Part shown: positions 28,619-38,783 of the stretch, piece after piece | Layout: each line of letters opens with the position of its first letter | How positions within the stretch are numbered: position 1 is the stretch's first letter | Origin: an uncultured Paracoccaceae bacterium | GTDB taxonomy: Bacteria > Pseudomonadota > Alphaproteobacteria > Rhodobacterales > Rhodobacteraceae | Direction of reading: 5' to 3' | DNA: 64,000 bases | Assembly (NCBI GenBank): GCA_947489325.1 | Contig: CANLDA010000008.1 | Coordinates: 103,583 to 167,582, forward strand | Notes under the pieces: model-generated | The model's input: only the letters and a program-made list of their open reading frames with translations | Database searches by the model: none | What the model was told of the DNA's origin: nothing | Program-made: the position numbers and the translations under genes

Positions 28619-29233
28619 TTACAGTTCCAATGAGACCCACAGAACCTTGGCGTCCTCGGTGCCTGTGGAAACGCAGCCATGGCCCATGCCGCTGTCGTAA
28701 TAAACACTGTCGCCTGCTTTCATGGGCAGGGGGCGATAGTGTTCTGTATAGAGTGTTAATTCGCCACTGATCACATACATGAATTCTTCGCCTCTATGGC
28801 GCACCCAACTGTCAAATTCGCTGACGTCGCGTGCCACGATGGTGCTAATATATGGCAGCATGCGCTTGCTCGATAGTTCGGTGCACAAGAGTTCATGCTG
28901 ATACGTAGTGGTTTCCTGACGTTCCCCTTGATCGTGGCGGGTATAATCGCGTCGCCCTGAAATATCACTTTGGGCTGATTGCACAAACAATTGTGGGGTT
29001 TGCAAATCCAGCGTCTGCATCAGGCGGCGGATGATTTCAAAACTGGGTTTTGTTTGGTTGTTTTCGATCTTTGACAGGGTAGAGCGCCCAATACCTGCGG
29101 CTTTGGCGGCGTCTTCCAGTGTTAGGCCGCGTTCCTTGCGTGCATCTCGAATCATTTTGCCCAGAACAGAGCCATCCGGGGCCTCTTGTGGGTCAATAAC
29201 CGGGGAGGCGTCTTCGGTCAGTATGGGTTCCAT
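28619..29233 (-). CDS. XRE-family regulator with C-terminal cupin domain
   Basis: A 204-residue protein. The helix-turn-helix (about 25-80) includes KERGLTLEDAAKAAGIGRST and LSKIENNQTKPSFEIIRRL. The cupin domain (about 130-200) includes RHRGEEFMYVISGEL and ends in GMGHGCVSTG. This architecture is common in regulators of amine, amino-acid or sulfonate catabolism, where the cupin senses a small ligand. It is divergent from lpd-lipA and the glycine cleavage genes, which points to control of glycine use, with autoregulation through the sites between them. Confidence 0.87.
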   Translation of the reverse strand: MEPILTEDASPVIDPQEAPDGSVLGKMIRDARKERGLTLEDAAKAAGIGRSTLSKIENNQTKPSFEIIRRLMQTLDLQTPQLFVQSAQSDISGRRDYTRHDQGERQETTTYQHELLCTELSSKRMLPYISTIVARDVSEFDSWVRHRGEEFMYVISGELTLYTEHYRPLPMKAGDSVYYDSGMGHGCVSTGTEDAKVLWVSLEL

Positions 29234-29255
29234 GGCGCAATTCTCCTTATGTTCA

Positions 29256-29270
29256 CAATGCTTAGCATTG
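29256..29270. promoter_or_regulatory. Palindrome CAATGC-TTA-GCATTG ahead of the XRE-cupin gene
   Basis: Perfect 6-base arms with a 3-base centre, 23-37 bases upstream of the XRE-cupin start codon. It could be an autoregulatory operator or an mRNA leader hairpin. Confidence 0.35.
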
Positions 29271-29291
29271 TCTCACGAGGTCGTCAAAGTT

Positions 29292-29380
29292 TCCTATTAG
29301 ACTCGGTATTGATTTAAAGGGAAAAGTTTCCTATAAGGGAATTGTGTAGCTAATAGGCGAAACAATTCCTATTTTGGAAT
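29292..29380. promoter_or_regulatory. Phased candidate operator array (TTCC-N6-GGAA) upstream of lpd
   Basis: Two sites share the form TTCCTAT-N3-GGAA: 29329-29342 (TTCCTATAAGGGAA) and 29367-29380 (TTCCTATTTTGGAA). A third, half site, TTCCTATTAG, starts at 29292. The starts are 37 and 38 bases apart. An inverted CTAATAGG lies at 29351-29358. The array fills the gap between the XRE-cupin gene and lpd, and ends 20 bases before the lpd start. Confidence 0.5.
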
Positions 29381-29399
29381 ATTTTGGGGAGGGGTCCCT

Positions 29400-30782
29400 T
29401 TGACGGAATATGATCTTGCCATCATCGGTGGCGGGCCTGGTGGATATGTAGCGGCCATTCGTGCGGCGCAGTTGGGTCTAAAAGTGGTTTGTATTGAGGG
29501 GCGCGGAGCCTTGGGGGGCACGTGTTTGAATGTGGGCTGCATTCCATCCAAGGCGTTGCTGACGTCATCGGCCAAATTTGCCGAACTGGAGAAGTTGGCC
29601 GTACATGGCATAGAACAGACCGGTGCGGCTCTCGATGTGGCTACGATGATGGGGCGCAAAGATAAAATTGTGGGCGACCTAACCAAAGGGATCGCCTTTT
29701 TGTTCAAGAAAAACGGCGTTGATCTGATCGAAGGCTGGGCGCGCATTATGGCGCCCGGGCAGGTGCAGGTGGACGCGCAGACCGTCACAGCCAAAAATAT
29801 ACTCATTGCCACCGGATCTGAACCCGCCCCCCTGTTCGGCGTGGAGATAGACGAAGTGGCAGTGCTGAGCAGCACCGGTGCGCTGGCCTTGGAAGAGGTT
29901 CCAGATCATTTGGTGGTGATTGGCGCTGGCGTGATTGGACTTGAGCTTGGTCAAGTTTGGTCACGCCTTGGCGCCAAAGTCACAGTAGTGGAGTATTTGG
30001 ATCGCATTTTGCCGGGCATTGACGGCGAAATCGCCAAACTGGCGCAACGCTCTTTGTCCAAACAAGGGATGAAATTCCAACTGGGCCGCGCCTTGCGCAA
30101 GGTTGAAACAACCGATGCCGGACTGACCCTGACATTGGATCGTGTTGGTAAGGACCGCGAGGAAACACTTGAGGCCGACAAGGTGTTGATCGCGGTAGGG
30201 CGACGACCGGTGACACGTGGCCTTGGGTTACAAGAGGTTGGTGTCGTCACAAATGAGCGCGGTGTCATTCAGGTGGACGGCGCGTTCCAGACATCCGTTC
30301 CGGGTATTTATGCGATTGGCGATTGTGTTCCTGGCCCGATGTTGGCTCATAAGGCAGAAGAAGACGGTGTAGCCTGTGTTGAAATGCTTGCCGGAGTGTC
30401 GGCGCATGTGGATTACAACACGGTGCCCGGCGTGGTCTATACAGACCCCGAGGTTGCCTCGGTTGGGCAAACCGAAGAGGCTCTCAAAGAGGCCGGTGTG
30501 CAATACACTGTCGGAAAATTTTCCTTTATGGCCAATTCACGGGCACGTGCCAGCGGGCATACAGACGGGGCGGTTAAGGTTCTTGTTGCAGCTGACGACC
30601 ACATCTTAGGCGCACATATCTGCGGCGCGCATGGCGGTGATTTGATCGCAGAACTCGTTCTTGCGATGACCAAAGGCGCCACCGTTCAAGACGTCGCGGC
30701 CACTTGTCACGCGCATCCAGCGTTGGGCGAGGCAGTCAAAGAGGCCTGTCTTGATGCGCTTGGCCGCGCCATTCACGCGTAA
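29400..30782 (+). CDS. lpd: Dihydrolipoyl dehydrogenase (glycine-cleavage L protein)
   Basis: A 460-residue flavoprotein disulfide reductase that reoxidises the dihydrolipoyl arm with NAD+. It has FAD motif [19 protein letters not shown], redox cysteines C42 and C47 ([13 protein letters not shown]), NAD motif [19 protein letters not shown] and the C-terminal catalytic histidine region [14 protein letters not shown]. The start is an unusual TTG at 29400 with GGGGAGGGG just upstream. It heads a run with lipA, a symporter and gcvTHP, so it probably serves the glycine cleavage complex. Confidence 0.92.
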   Translation: MTEYDLAIIGGGPGGYVAAIRAAQLGLKVVCIEGRGALGGTCLNVGCIPSKALLTSSAKFAELEKLAVHGIEQTGAALDVATMMGRKDKIVGDLTKGIAFLFKKNGVDLIEGWARIMAPGQVQVDAQTVTAKNILIATGSEPAPLFGVEIDEVAVLSSTGALALEEVPDHLVVIGAGVIGLELGQVWSRLGAKVTVVEYLDRILPGIDGEIAKLAQRSLSKQGMKFQLGRALRKVETTDAGLTLTLDRVGKDREETLEADKVLIAVGRRPVTRGLGLQEVGVVTNERGVIQVDGAFQTSVPGIYAIGDCVPGPMLAHKAEEDGVACVEMLAGVSAHVDYNTVPGVVYTDPEVASVGQTEEALKEAGVQYTVGKFSFMANSRARASGHTDGAVKVLVAADDHILGAHICGAHGGDLIAELVLAMTKGATVQDVAATCHAHPALGEAVKEACLDALGRAIHA

Positions 30783-30793
30783 AGGGATTTAAG

Positions 30794-31738
30794 ATGGTAG
30801 TTGATCTGCGCCCACGTCACCCAGAAAAGGCCAAGAAGGCCGACAGTGTGATCCCACGCAAGCCTAAATGGATTCGACGCAAAAAGATCGAGAGTGCCCA
30901 GTATTATGAAACGCGTCGTCTGATGCGCGATCATGATTTGACGACTGTCTGCGAAGAGGCCGCGTGCCCGAATATTGGCGAATGTTGGTCCAAACGTCAC
31001 GCCACCATGATGATCATGGGCGAGGTCTGCACACGCGGATGTTCGTTCTGCAATGTGTCCACGGGGCGACCCGATGCGCTTGATGTGTTTGAGCCGGGAC
31101 GCGTGGCAGCAGCGGTGAAAAAACTGGGATTGCGCCATGTGGTGATTACTTCGGTGGATCGCGATGATCTGGACGATGGTGGGGCCGATCACATCGCCCA
31201 AACCATTCGCGCGGTGCGCCATCAGACACCAGACACTACGATCGAAGTGCTGACCCCTGACTTTCTCGGCAAAGGCGGCGCAGAGCAGGAGGTGTTTGAT
31301 GCGGCACCTGATGTCTTCAATCACAATCTGGAAACCGTGCCGCATCTCTATCCGACCGTGCGCCCCGGCGCGCGATATTACACATCTTTGCGCCTGTTGG
31401 ATGACGCCAAACGCGCCAACCCAGAGATTTTCACAAAATCTGGCCTGATGGTCGGACTGGGTGAAACCCTCGCAGAGGTGCGTCAGGTGATGGATGATCT
31501 GCGGGCCGCCAATGTCGATTTTCTGACCGTGGGGCAATATTTGCAACCCACACCAAAACACCATGCGATTGATCGGTTTTGGACGCCAGAAGAGTTCGCG
31601 CAGCTGGAGAATGTCGCCCGATCCAAGGGGTTTCTAGGGGTGTCGGCCACGCCGCTCACACGCTCATCATTTCACGCAGACGAAGATTTTGCTACTCTTA
31701 AGCACGCGCGCCACCGCGCGCTTGCTCTGAACGGTTAA
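30794..31738 (+). CDS. lipA: Lipoyl synthase (radical SAM)
   Basis: A 314-residue enzyme that inserts two sulfurs into protein-bound octanoyl groups. The radical-SAM cluster is C79-x3-C83-x2-C86 (CTRGCSFC), and the auxiliary sacrificed cluster uses C53, C58 and C64 ([12 protein letters not shown]). The C-terminal [10 protein letters not shown] carries the conserved arginine-serine motif. It starts 11 bases after lpd, so it is cotranscribed and positioned to lipoylate GcvH. Confidence 0.95.
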   Translation: MVVDLRPRHPEKAKKADSVIPRKPKWIRRKKIESAQYYETRRLMRDHDLTTVCEEAACPNIGECWSKRHATMMIMGEVCTRGCSFCNVSTGRPDALDVFEPGRVAAAVKKLGLRHVVITSVDRDDLDDGGADHIAQTIRAVRHQTPDTTIEVLTPDFLGKGGAEQEVFDAAPDVFNHNLETVPHLYPTVRPGARYYTSLRLLDDAKRANPEIFTKSGLMVGLGETLAEVRQVMDDLRAANVDFLTVGQYLQPTPKHHAIDRFWTPEEFAQLENVARSKGFLGVSATPLTRSSFHADEDFATLKHARHRALALNG

Positions 31739-31762
31739 CCGAAACGCAACAGGAGGGAAGCC

Positions 31763-31876
31763 ATGGGAGAGTTGGATACCAAGAAATCGGGACGGAAACG
31801 AAAGGCTGAGTGGGAGCAGCTAATGCGAACTCATCACATGATTAAATCGATAAGTAACCAAACTTTGGGAGAGTGA
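31763..31876 (+). CDS. Small 37-residue ORF coupled to the downstream symporter gene
   Basis: ATG 31763 sits behind a strong AGGAGGG site and encodes a basic, soluble 37-residue peptide (MGELDTKKSGRKRKAEWEQL to TLGE). Its TGA at 31874-31876 lies two bases before the symporter ATG, and its last codons supply the symporter's GGGAGAG ribosome site. This suggests translational coupling or a leader-peptide role. I recognise no family. It could also be a chance ORF, though the ribosome site and spacing argue otherwise. Confidence 0.55.
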   Translation: MGELDTKKSGRKRKAEWEQLMRTHHMIKSISNQTLGE

Positions 31877-31878
31877 TA

Positions 31879-33306
31879 ATGGGATTTTTGGAATCAGTTT
31901 TTGGGGTCATTGGTGACCTCACATGGGGGTGGGCACTTATACCCTTCCTCGTGATTTTCGGTGGATTTTTAACAATAGCCACCGGCTTTGTGCAATTTCG
32001 GTATTTCAAACGGATGTTCCGGGTATTGTCCGGAGATAATCAGTCTGCGGACCCCAATACCATTTCGGCACGCGAGGCGCTGTTTGTGTCTATCGGCGGT
32101 CGTGTGGGTGGCGGTAACATTGCCGGGGTTGCGGTTGCGATCACTTTGGGCGGGCCGGGTGCCGTGTTCTGGATGTGGGCGATTGCGATTATCGGCATGG
32201 CCACAAGCCTTGTGGAATGTACACTGGCGCAGGTTTACAAACGTCGGCAGGATGACGGATCATTCCGGGGTGGTCCTGCGCGGATGATCCTGCACGGTCT
32301 GGGCGAAAACTATCGCTGGTTGGCAGTGTTGTATGCGATTTGTCTGATTGCTGCCTTTGGTATTGGCTTTCCAGCGTTCCAAGGCAACACAGTTGCCGGT
32401 GCTGCTGAAAACTCCTTTGGTCTGAACCGTTATATCACGGGTGCTGTTTTGACGCTTGGCACGGGTTATATCGTGTTTGGTGGGATGCAACGTATTGCGA
32501 AAGCCTCTGATGTGATCGTTCCGATTATGGCGCTCAGCTATATCGCGATGGCGCTTGTGGTGATCGTGCTGAATATCGGCGACATTCCAGCGGCATTTGT
32601 ATCGATCTTCTCAAACGCTTTTGGCTTTGAAGAGGCTGTCGGCGGTGGCATGGGTGCGGCGATTGCGCAAGGTCTGCGTCGTGGTCTGTTCTCGAACGAA
32701 GCGGGCCTAGGCTCTGCTCCGAACGTTGCGGCGACAGCAGATGTGCGTCACCCAATCAGCCAAGGCATCACGCAGTCTTTCTCGGTGTTTGTTGATACAA
32801 TCATGATCTGTACATGTACCGCGTTGATGATCCTTGTCAGCGATGTGTATCAGCCGGGTGCAGATATTGACGGTGTGGTTCTAACGCAGAACTCTTTGGC
32901 AGATAGTCTTGGTTCATGGACCAGCTATTTCCTGACAATCATCGTTCTGTTGTTCGCATTCAGCTCTATCATCTATAACTACTACTTGGGTGAAAACGCG
33001 ATTACGGTTCTGACGAAAAACCCATCAGCGATCTTTGTCTTTAAGTTGGCTTTGATGGCGATCGTGTTTGCGGGCGCAGCTGCACCCGGTGCGACATCGG
33101 TGTTCTTCTTCTCTGATCCGATGATGGGTGTTCTTGCAATCGTCAACTTGTTGGCGCTGATGATGCTGTTTCCGACTTTGCTTCGTGTTCTCAGCGACTT
33201 TGACAAGCAGTTGAAATCTGGTGTGGATCGTCCGGTCTTTGACCCGACACAATTCCCAGACCTTGATTTGGATCATGCCGCTTGGAACCAAAAGAAGGAA
33301 GGCTAA
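31879..33306 (+). CDS. Alanine/glycine:cation symporter (AGCS family)
   Basis: A 475-residue sodium- or proton-coupled amino-acid symporter with about eleven helices. The family signature region reads GLRRGLFSNEAGLGSAPNVA, preceded by FGGMQRIAKASDVIVPIMA. ATG 31879 is chosen; GTG 31873 is also in frame. Placed between lipA and gcvT, it most likely imports glycine for the cleavage system. Confidence 0.92.
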   Translation: MGFLESVFGVIGDLTWGWALIPFLVIFGGFLTIATGFVQFRYFKRMFRVLSGDNQSADPNTISAREALFVSIGGRVGGGNIAGVAVAITLGGPGAVFWMWAIAIIGMATSLVECTLAQVYKRRQDDGSFRGGPARMILHGLGENYRWLAVLYAICLIAAFGIGFPAFQGNTVAGAAENSFGLNRYITGAVLTLGTGYIVFGGMQRIAKASDVIVPIMALSYIAMALVVIVLNIGDIPAAFVSIFSNAFGFEEAVGGGMGAAIAQGLRRGLFSNEAGLGSAPNVAATADVRHPISQGITQSFSVFVDTIMICTCTALMILVSDVYQPGADIDGVVLTQNSLADSLGSWTSYFLTIIVLLFAFSSIIYNYYLGENAITVLTKNPSAIFVFKLALMAIVFAGAAAPGATSVFFFSDPMMGVLAIVNLLALMMLFPTLLRVLSDFDKQLKSGVDRPVFDPTQFPDLDLDHAAWNQKKEG

Positions 33307-33319
33307 GGCCTGACTTTGA

Positions 33320-33344
33320 CAAGAGCCCGATATCCGGGCTCTTG
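33320..33344 (+). terminator. Stem-loop after the AGCS symporter gene
   Basis: A perfect 10-base stem (CAAGAGCCCG / CGGGCTCTTG, loop ATATC) starts 14 bases past the stop codon and is followed by a weak T-rich stretch (TTCACCTTGTTC). It is either a terminator or an attenuating hairpin before gcvT. Confidence 0.6.
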
Positions 33345-33375
33345 TTCACCTTGTTCGAATTTGGGAACTTAACAG

Positions 33376-34473
33376 ATGACTGACACGCCAAAACGTACGC
33401 CACTTTATGATCTGCACGTCGAACTTGGCGGTAAGATGGTGGACTTTGCCGGCTGGGAGATGCCGGTGCAATATCCCATGGGTATCATGGGCGAACACAA
33501 ACATTGCCGCGAAAAGGCCGCGTTGTTTGATGTGTCGCATATGGGACAGGTGATCCTGAAGGGGGACGATGTGGGCACACAGTTGGAAACACTGTGTCCG
33601 CAAGCCTTTGCCACATTGAAAGAAGGCAAGGCGCGTTACGGCTTTTTTACCAATGATGCGGGTGGCATCATGGATGACCTGATCGTGTCAAACGCAGGCA
33701 GCTATTGGTTCGTGGTTGTTAATGCAGCTCTGCGTCACCAAGATATTCCACATATGCAGGCCAATCTGGCTGGTGTGGACATCACGGAAATTTTTGATCG
33801 CGCATTGATCGCGGTGCAGGGACCATCTGCCGAAGACGTGGTTGGTGCCTTGTGTCCTGCGGCGCGCGATATGACATTTATGGAAACCATCATGGCCGAC
33901 ATCATGGGTGCCACCTGCCGGGTGTCGCGTCTGGGATATACTGGCGAAGATGGGTATGAAATTTCGATCCCAGAGGATCGTGCCGAAGAAATCGCCCGCG
34001 CATTCCTTGCGCATGAAGATTGCGAACCGGCAGGTCTTGGCGCACGCGACAGTTTGCGCCTTGAGGCGGGCTTGTGTTTGTATGGCAATGACATTGATCA
34101 GACCACCAGTCCGATAGAGGCCAGCCTGACCTGGGCCATTCAGAAACGCCGTCGCGAAGAGGGCGGATTTCCTGGCGCTGCACGTATTCAGAAAGAAATT
34201 TCCGAGGGTGCTGCCAAAAAACTGGTCGGAATCAAACCGGAAGGTCGCGCACCAGCGCGTCAGGGGGTCGAGGTGCAATGCGCAAATGGCCACACCATCG
34301 GGGCAATCACTTCGGGTGGATTTGGGCCAACGGTCGGGGGGCCTGTGGCCATGGGTTATGTGTCTACAAACCATGCGACACCGGGTGAAAAAGTCAATCT
34401 GATCATTCGCGGCAAGGCACAGCCTGCCGAAATCGTAACGCTGCCGTTTGTGCAGCAAAATTATAAACGTTAA
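33376..34473 (+). CDS. gcvT: Glycine cleavage system T protein (aminomethyltransferase)
   Basis: A 365-residue protein that transfers the methylene unit of glycine to tetrahydrofolate and releases ammonia. It shows PLYDLHVELGGKMVDFAGWE at the N-terminus, FDVSHMGQ, RLGYTGEDGYEI, and GARDSLRLEAGLCLYGNDID. Length is typical. It is first in the gcvT-gcvH-gcvP run and lies 17 bases upstream of gcvH. Confidence 0.95.
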   Translation: MTDTPKRTPLYDLHVELGGKMVDFAGWEMPVQYPMGIMGEHKHCREKAALFDVSHMGQVILKGDDVGTQLETLCPQAFATLKEGKARYGFFTNDAGGIMDDLIVSNAGSYWFVVVNAALRHQDIPHMQANLAGVDITEIFDRALIAVQGPSAEDVVGALCPAARDMTFMETIMADIMGATCRVSRLGYTGEDGYEISIPEDRAEEIARAFLAHEDCEPAGLGARDSLRLEAGLCLYGNDIDQTTSPIEASLTWAIQKRRREEGGFPGAARIQKEISEGAAKKLVGIKPEGRAPARQGVEVQCANGHTIGAITSGGFGPTVGGPVAMGYVSTNHATPGEKVNLIIRGKAQPAEIVTLPFVQQNYKR

Positions 34474-34490
34474 CTCTGGGAGCCACAGAC

Positions 34491-34856
34491 ATGTCGATTT
34501 ATTATTCAGAAGAGCACGAATGGGTATTGGTAGAGGGCGATACAGCCACCATTGGAATCACGCAGCACGCCGCCGATCAACTGGGCGAGATCGTCTTTGT
34601 TGAACAAAAAGAGGCCGGTGATGATTTTGAAAAAGGCGATGACATCGGGGTGATCGAATCCGTTAAGGCCGCGTCGGAAATCTATGCGCCTGTGGATGGC
34701 GAAGTGATCACCGCAAATGAAGCATTGGCTGATAACCCCGGTGCGCTGAACGAAAGTCCCGAGGCGGATGCTTGGATCTATAAAATCAAACTGTCGGATA
34801 TGTCCCAGCTTGAAGATCTGATGGATCTGGATGGATACAAATCCTTCATTGGATAA
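34491..34856 (+). CDS. gcvH: Glycine cleavage system H protein
   Basis: A 121-residue lipoyl carrier that shuttles the aminomethyl group between the P, T and L proteins. The lipoylation lysine is K59 in IESVKAASEI, preceded by LGEIVFVEQKEAGD and followed by the YAPVDGEV turn. Lipoylation by the upstream lipA product is likely. Confidence 0.97.
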   Translation: MSIYYSEEHEWVLVEGDTATIGITQHAADQLGEIVFVEQKEAGDDFEKGDDIGVIESVKAASEIYAPVDGEVITANEALADNPGALNESPEADAWIYKIKLSDMSQLEDLMDLDGYKSFIG

Positions 34857-34874
34857 GATCTCCTCGTGACCCAC

Positions 34875-34900
34875 GGGCCTGTTCTGAGGGGGGCAGGCCC
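34875..34900 (+). other. Stem-loop between gcvH and gcvP
   Basis: GGGCCTG and CAGGCCC form 7-base arms around a 12-base G-rich loop in the 70-base gap. There is no T run, so it is more likely an mRNA processing or stability element than a terminator. Confidence 0.45.
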
Positions 34901-34926
34901 ACCCAAATTGGCAAGGAACAAGACAC

Positions 34927-37773
34927 ATGGCTTTTAAACTGACCGATTATGAGGCGTATGATTTCGCCAATCGCCGTCACATCGGCCCGACCCCGCGCGA
35001 AATGGCAGATATGCTCAAGGCAATCGGCTTTACCACGTTGGATCAATTGATTGATGCAACCGTGCCCCCCGCGATCCGCCAGAAAGAGGCGTTAGACTGG
35101 GGTCCGGCGATGACAGAGCGCGATGCACTGTTTCATATGAAAGAAATCGCGAGCAAGAACATGGTTCTGACCTCGTTGATCGGACAGGGGTATCACGGGA
35201 CTACGACGCCCGCACCAATCCTGCGTAATATTCTGGAAAACCCGGCGTGGTATACGGCCTATACGCCCTATCAGCCGGAAATTTCCCAAGGCCGTCTAGA
35301 GGCGCTGCTGAACTTCCAGACCATGGTCAGCGATCTGACAGGCATGGACATTGCCAACGCATCTCTGTTGGATGAAGCCACCGCTGCGGCCGAGGCCATG
35401 ACGATGGCGAAACGGTCGGCAAAATCCAAATCCAATGCGTTTTTTGTGGATCAATACTGCCACCCGCAAACCATTGCCGTCATTCAAACCCGGGCAGAGC
35501 CTTTGGGAATTGAGGTGATTGTGGGCGCGCCCGATACATTGGATGCTACGGCAGTCTTTGGTGCAATTTTTCAATACCCAGGCACCTATGGTCATGTGCG
35601 TGATTTCACTGACGCCATGACTGCGCTGCATGAAAACAAGGCGCTGGGCGTTATCGCGGCGGATATTCTATCGCTGGCTTTGCTGAAATCTCCGGGTGAA
35701 ATGGGCGCAGATATCGCGATAGGATCAACCCAGCGTTTCGGCGTGCCGATGGGATATGGCGGGCCGCACGCGGCCTATATGGCGACCCGCGATTCTTTGA
35801 AGCGCGGTATGCCGGGGCGTATCATTGGTGTCAGCATCGACAGCCGTGGCAACAAGGCCTATCGCCTTGCATTGCAAACCCGCGAACAGCACATTCGCCG
35901 TGAAAAAGCCAATTCCAACGTCTGTACAGCGCAGGCGCTGTTGGCAGTGATTGCGTCGATGTATGCGGTGTATCACGGACCAGACGGGATCAAGGCGATT
36001 GCGCAATCGGTGCACCGCAAAACCAGTCGCCTTGCGGATGGGCTTGAGGAACACGGGTTCAAAGTGTCTCCCGAGGTCTTCTTTGATACGATCACGGTCG
36101 ATGTGGGCCCCCTGCAACAAACCGTCATGGAAGCTGCTGTTATGCGTGGCATCAACCTGCGCAAAGTGGGCGATACCCAAGTCGGCATCAGTCTGGATGA
36201 GCAAACCCGCCCCGAAACCATCGAGGCCGTCTGGGGTGCCTTTGGCATCGACAAGAAAGACGACAGCCGGGCCAATCGCCATTATCGCTTGCCCGAACAC
36301 GCGCTGCGCGAAAGTGAATATCTGACTCATCCGATTTTCCATCTGAATCGGGCTGAGGCCGAGATCACCCGCTATATCCGTCGTTTGTCGGATCGTGATT
36401 TGGCGCTGGATCGCGCGATGATCCCGCTGGGGTCGTGCACGATGAAGCTCAACGCGACGATCGAAATGATCCCGGTGACATGGCCAGAGTTTGGCAATCT
36501 GCATCCCTTCTGCCCTGAGGATCAGGCGCAAGGCTATCATCAGATGATCGACGATCTGAACGACAAGCTGTGTCAGATCACGGGGTATGATGCGATTTCT
36601 CAACAGCCCAACTCGGGTGCGCAAGGGGAATATGCGGGGCTGTTGACGATCCGCAGTTACCACGCATCGCGTGATGAGGCGCATCGCAACATCTGTCTTA
36701 TTCCAACTTCGGCGCATGGCACCAATCCGGCCAGCGCGCAGATGGTTGGCTATAAGGTTGTGCCGGTCAAGTCGGACGACAAAGGCAACATCGATATCGC
36801 CGATTTCCGTGAAAAGGCGGAAAAGCATTCGGAAAACCTTGCGGCTTGTATGATCACTTATCCGTCGACCCACGGCGTGTTTGAGGAAACTGTCCAAGAG
36901 GTGTGTCAGATCACCCATGATCATGGTGGTCAGGTCTATATTGACGGGGCCAACATGAACGCCATGGTGGGCCTTGCCCAACCGGGCAAGATCGGAGGCG
37001 ATGTCAGCCACCTGAACCTGCACAAAACATTCTGCATTCCGCATGGCGGAGGTGGTCCCGGCATGGGGCCGATTGGGGTTAAGGCACACCTGACCGAACA
37101 CCTGCCAGGCCATCCGGAATATGGCACAGCGGTTGGGCCTGTTTCGGCGGCACCGTTTGGATCGCCTTCGATCCTTCCGGTCAGTTGGGCCTACTGCTTG
37201 TTGATGGGCGGCGCGGGTTTGACCCAAGCCACCAAGGTTGCGATCCTGAACGCCAACTATCTCGCGGCGCGTCTGCAAGAGGGATATGATATCCTCTATA
37301 CCTCGGAAACGGGGCGGGTGGCGCATGAGTGTATCCTTGATACACGTCCTTTGGCAGATAGCGCGGGCGTCAGTGTCGACGATATCGCCAAACGCTTGAT
37401 GGATAGCGGGTTCCACGCTCCCACCATGAGCTGGCCCGTGGCGGGCACGCTGATGGTGGAGCCGACAGAATCTGAACCTAAGGCAGAGTTGGATCGCTTC
37501 ATTGATGCAATGAATTCTATCCGTGCCGAGGCTCAGGATATCGAGGACGGCAAGATTGACGCGGAAAACAACCCTCTGCGTCGTGCGCCGCATACGGTTG
37601 AAGATCTGGTTGGTGAATGGGATCGTCCCTATAGCCGTGAACAGGCCTGTTATCCGCCCGGTGCCTTCCGTGTCGATAAATATTGGCCGCCGGTCAATCG
37701 TATCGACAATGCCTATGGTGATAGAAATCTCGTTTGCACTTGTCCGCCGATGGACGCCTACGAAGACGAATAA
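34927..37773 (+). CDS. gcvP: Glycine dehydrogenase (decarboxylating), P protein
   Basis: A 948-residue single-chain P protein, the full fused length in which an N-terminal and a C-terminal half resemble each other. The PLP lysine is K700 ([18 protein letters not shown]). The N-terminus has [14 protein letters not shown] and [19 protein letters not shown]. It decarboxylates glycine and loads the aminomethyl group onto GcvH. A long frame on the opposite strand (35725-37794) is a coding shadow. Confidence 0.97.
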   Translation: MAFKLTDYEAYDFANRRHIGPTPREMADMLKAIGFTTLDQLIDATVPPAIRQKEALDWGPAMTERDALFHMKEIASKNMVLTSLIGQGYHGTTTPAPILRNILENPAWYTAYTPYQPEISQGRLEALLNFQTMVSDLTGMDIANASLLDEATAAAEAMTMAKRSAKSKSNAFFVDQYCHPQTIAVIQTRAEPLGIEVIVGAPDTLDATAVFGAIFQYPGTYGHVRDFTDAMTALHENKALGVIAADILSLALLKSPGEMGADIAIGSTQRFGVPMGYGGPHAAYMATRDSLKRGMPGRIIGVSIDSRGNKAYRLALQTREQHIRREKANSNVCTAQALLAVIASMYAVYHGPDGIKAIAQSVHRKTSRLADGLEEHGFKVSPEVFFDTITVDVGPLQQTVMEAAVMRGINLRKVGDTQVGISLDEQTRPETIEAVWGAFGIDKKDDSRANRHYRLPEHALRESEYLTHPIFHLNRAEAEITRYIRRLSDRDLALDRAMIPLGSCTMKLNATIEMIPVTWPEFGNLHPFCPEDQAQGYHQMIDDLNDKLCQITGYDAISQQPNSGAQGEYAGLLTIRSYHASRDEAHRNICLIPTSAHGTNPASAQMVGYKVVPVKSDDKGNIDIADFREKAEKHSENLAACMITYPSTHGVFEETVQEVCQITHDHGGQVYIDGANMNAMVGLAQPGKIGGDVSHLNLHKTFCIPHGGGGPGMGPIGVKAHLTEHLPGHPEYGTAVGPVSAAPFGSPSILPVSWAYCLLMGGAGLTQATKVAILNANYLAARLQEGYDILYTSETGRVAHECILDTRPLADSAGVSVDDIAKRLMDSGFHAPTMSWPVAGTLMVEPTESEPKAELDRFIDAMNSIRAEAQDIEDGKIDAENNPLRRAPHTVEDLVGEWDRPYSREQACYPPGAFRVDKYWPPVNRIDNAYGDRNLVCTCPPMDAYEDE

Positions 37774-37792
37774 AGCAGATGACTTAACGGCC

Positions 37793-37818
37793 AAAGCCCC
37801 TCGATTTCGGGGGGCTTT
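37793..37818. terminator. Shared terminator between convergent gcvP and AEC transporter genes
   Basis: AAAGCCCC and GGGGCTTT form an 8-base stem around a 10-base spacer, followed by GTGTTTCTT on the plus strand. The A run at its other edge makes it usable in both directions, 19 bases after gcvP and 8 bases after the convergent gene's stop. Confidence 0.75.
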
Positions 37819-37825
37819 GTGTTTC

Positions 37826-38755
37826 TTAGGGCAAGAGGCCCAGCCACACCCAGATTGTCAGAATGGATGCCGTTGTGCCGATCAATACACCAGAGGCGGC
37901 GACACGGCGGGCGTGACCATACATATTGGCAAAGATATAAGTGTTGATACCCGGTGCCATAGCGGCAGTTAAAACGGCAGAGCGGAACCCGGCCGTGGGC
38001 AGGGTCAATGCGCTGCCCATGGTCCAAACGATGATGGGATGCACAATCAGTGATACCGCACAGACGCAGGCAATAATCTTGAGGTCGCCTTCGGGTTTGT
38101 ACCGATAAAGCACCCCACCCATGCCAAACAGGGCTGCAGGCAGGGCGGCGCGGGACATAAGATCGGCAGCTTCGGCCAAAGGGGCAGGGACCGGCAGCCC
38201 GGTCAGATTCACAATGAACCCAAGCGCGATACCGATGATCAGCGCATTGCGAAACATTGCCCGCAGCACGGTGTGTATGAGTTGCGGCCCGGATTTGCCG
38301 CGTGCGCGGGTGATTTCCATCACGGTAATGCCAAGGGCATAACAAAATGGGGAATGCAGGGCGACAATGGCAAAGTTTCCGGTCAAGGCATCCACGCCAT
38401 AGGCGCGTTCTGTGATTGGTAACCCCATCAACACAGAGTTGGAAAAAAGGCAGCAAAACCCGATAGCGACACTTTCTTCCCAACTGCGCTTGAACAGGTG
38501 GCGCGCGCCCAACATGCCTATGGCAAAACCGCTTGCCGCACCTGTGTAAAACGACAGTAACAGCCGCACATCAAACCCAATCGACAAATCCAACGTAGAA
38601 ATGGCGCGAAACAACAGGCAAGGGATGGCAAAGTTCTGGGTGAACTTCATCAACCCATCAACAAAATCATTTGTGAAATATCCACGCCATACCGCTGCAT
38701 AGCCAAAGCCGACGACCAAGAAGACAGGTAGAATGACGTCGATCAGATTTTGCAT
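37826..38755 (-). CDS. AEC (auxin efflux carrier) family transporter
   Basis: A 309-residue membrane protein with about ten helices. The N-terminus MQNLIDVILPVFLVVGFGYA and the C-terminal region with MAPGINTYIFANMYG fit the AEC family of permeases for malonate, malate and similar acids. No specific substrate can be assigned. It is separated by 28 bases from the upstream MBL-fold gene on the same strand and may be the end of that operon. Confidence 0.85.
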   Translation of the reverse strand: MQNLIDVILPVFLVVGFGYAAVWRGYFTNDFVDGLMKFTQNFAIPCLLFRAISTLDLSIGFDVRLLLSFYTGAASGFAIGMLGARHLFKRSWEESVAIGFCCLFSNSVLMGLPITERAYGVDALTGNFAIVALHSPFCYALGITVMEITRARGKSGPQLIHTVLRAMFRNALIIGIALGFIVNLTGLPVPAPLAEAADLMSRAALPAALFGMGGVLYRYKPEGDLKIIACVCAVSLIVHPIIVWTMGSALTLPTAGFRSAVLTAAMAPGINTYIFANMYGHARRVAASGVLIGTTASILTIWVWLGLLP

Positions 38756-38783
38756 CTGGCCCCCGATGTGGCGGTACTGGCGA

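Noticed and set aside
31739..31878. Glycine riboswitch before the symporter or lpd/gcv genes
   Set aside because: I looked for the conserved glycine-aptamer cores in this gap and in those before lpd and gcvT and saw none; the gap instead holds a small ORF with a ribosome site.
35725..37794. 689-residue frame on the minus strand
   Set aside because: It lies opposite gcvP, whose plus-strand product has full family motifs. The minus frame has no recognisable domain and is a codon-bias shadow.
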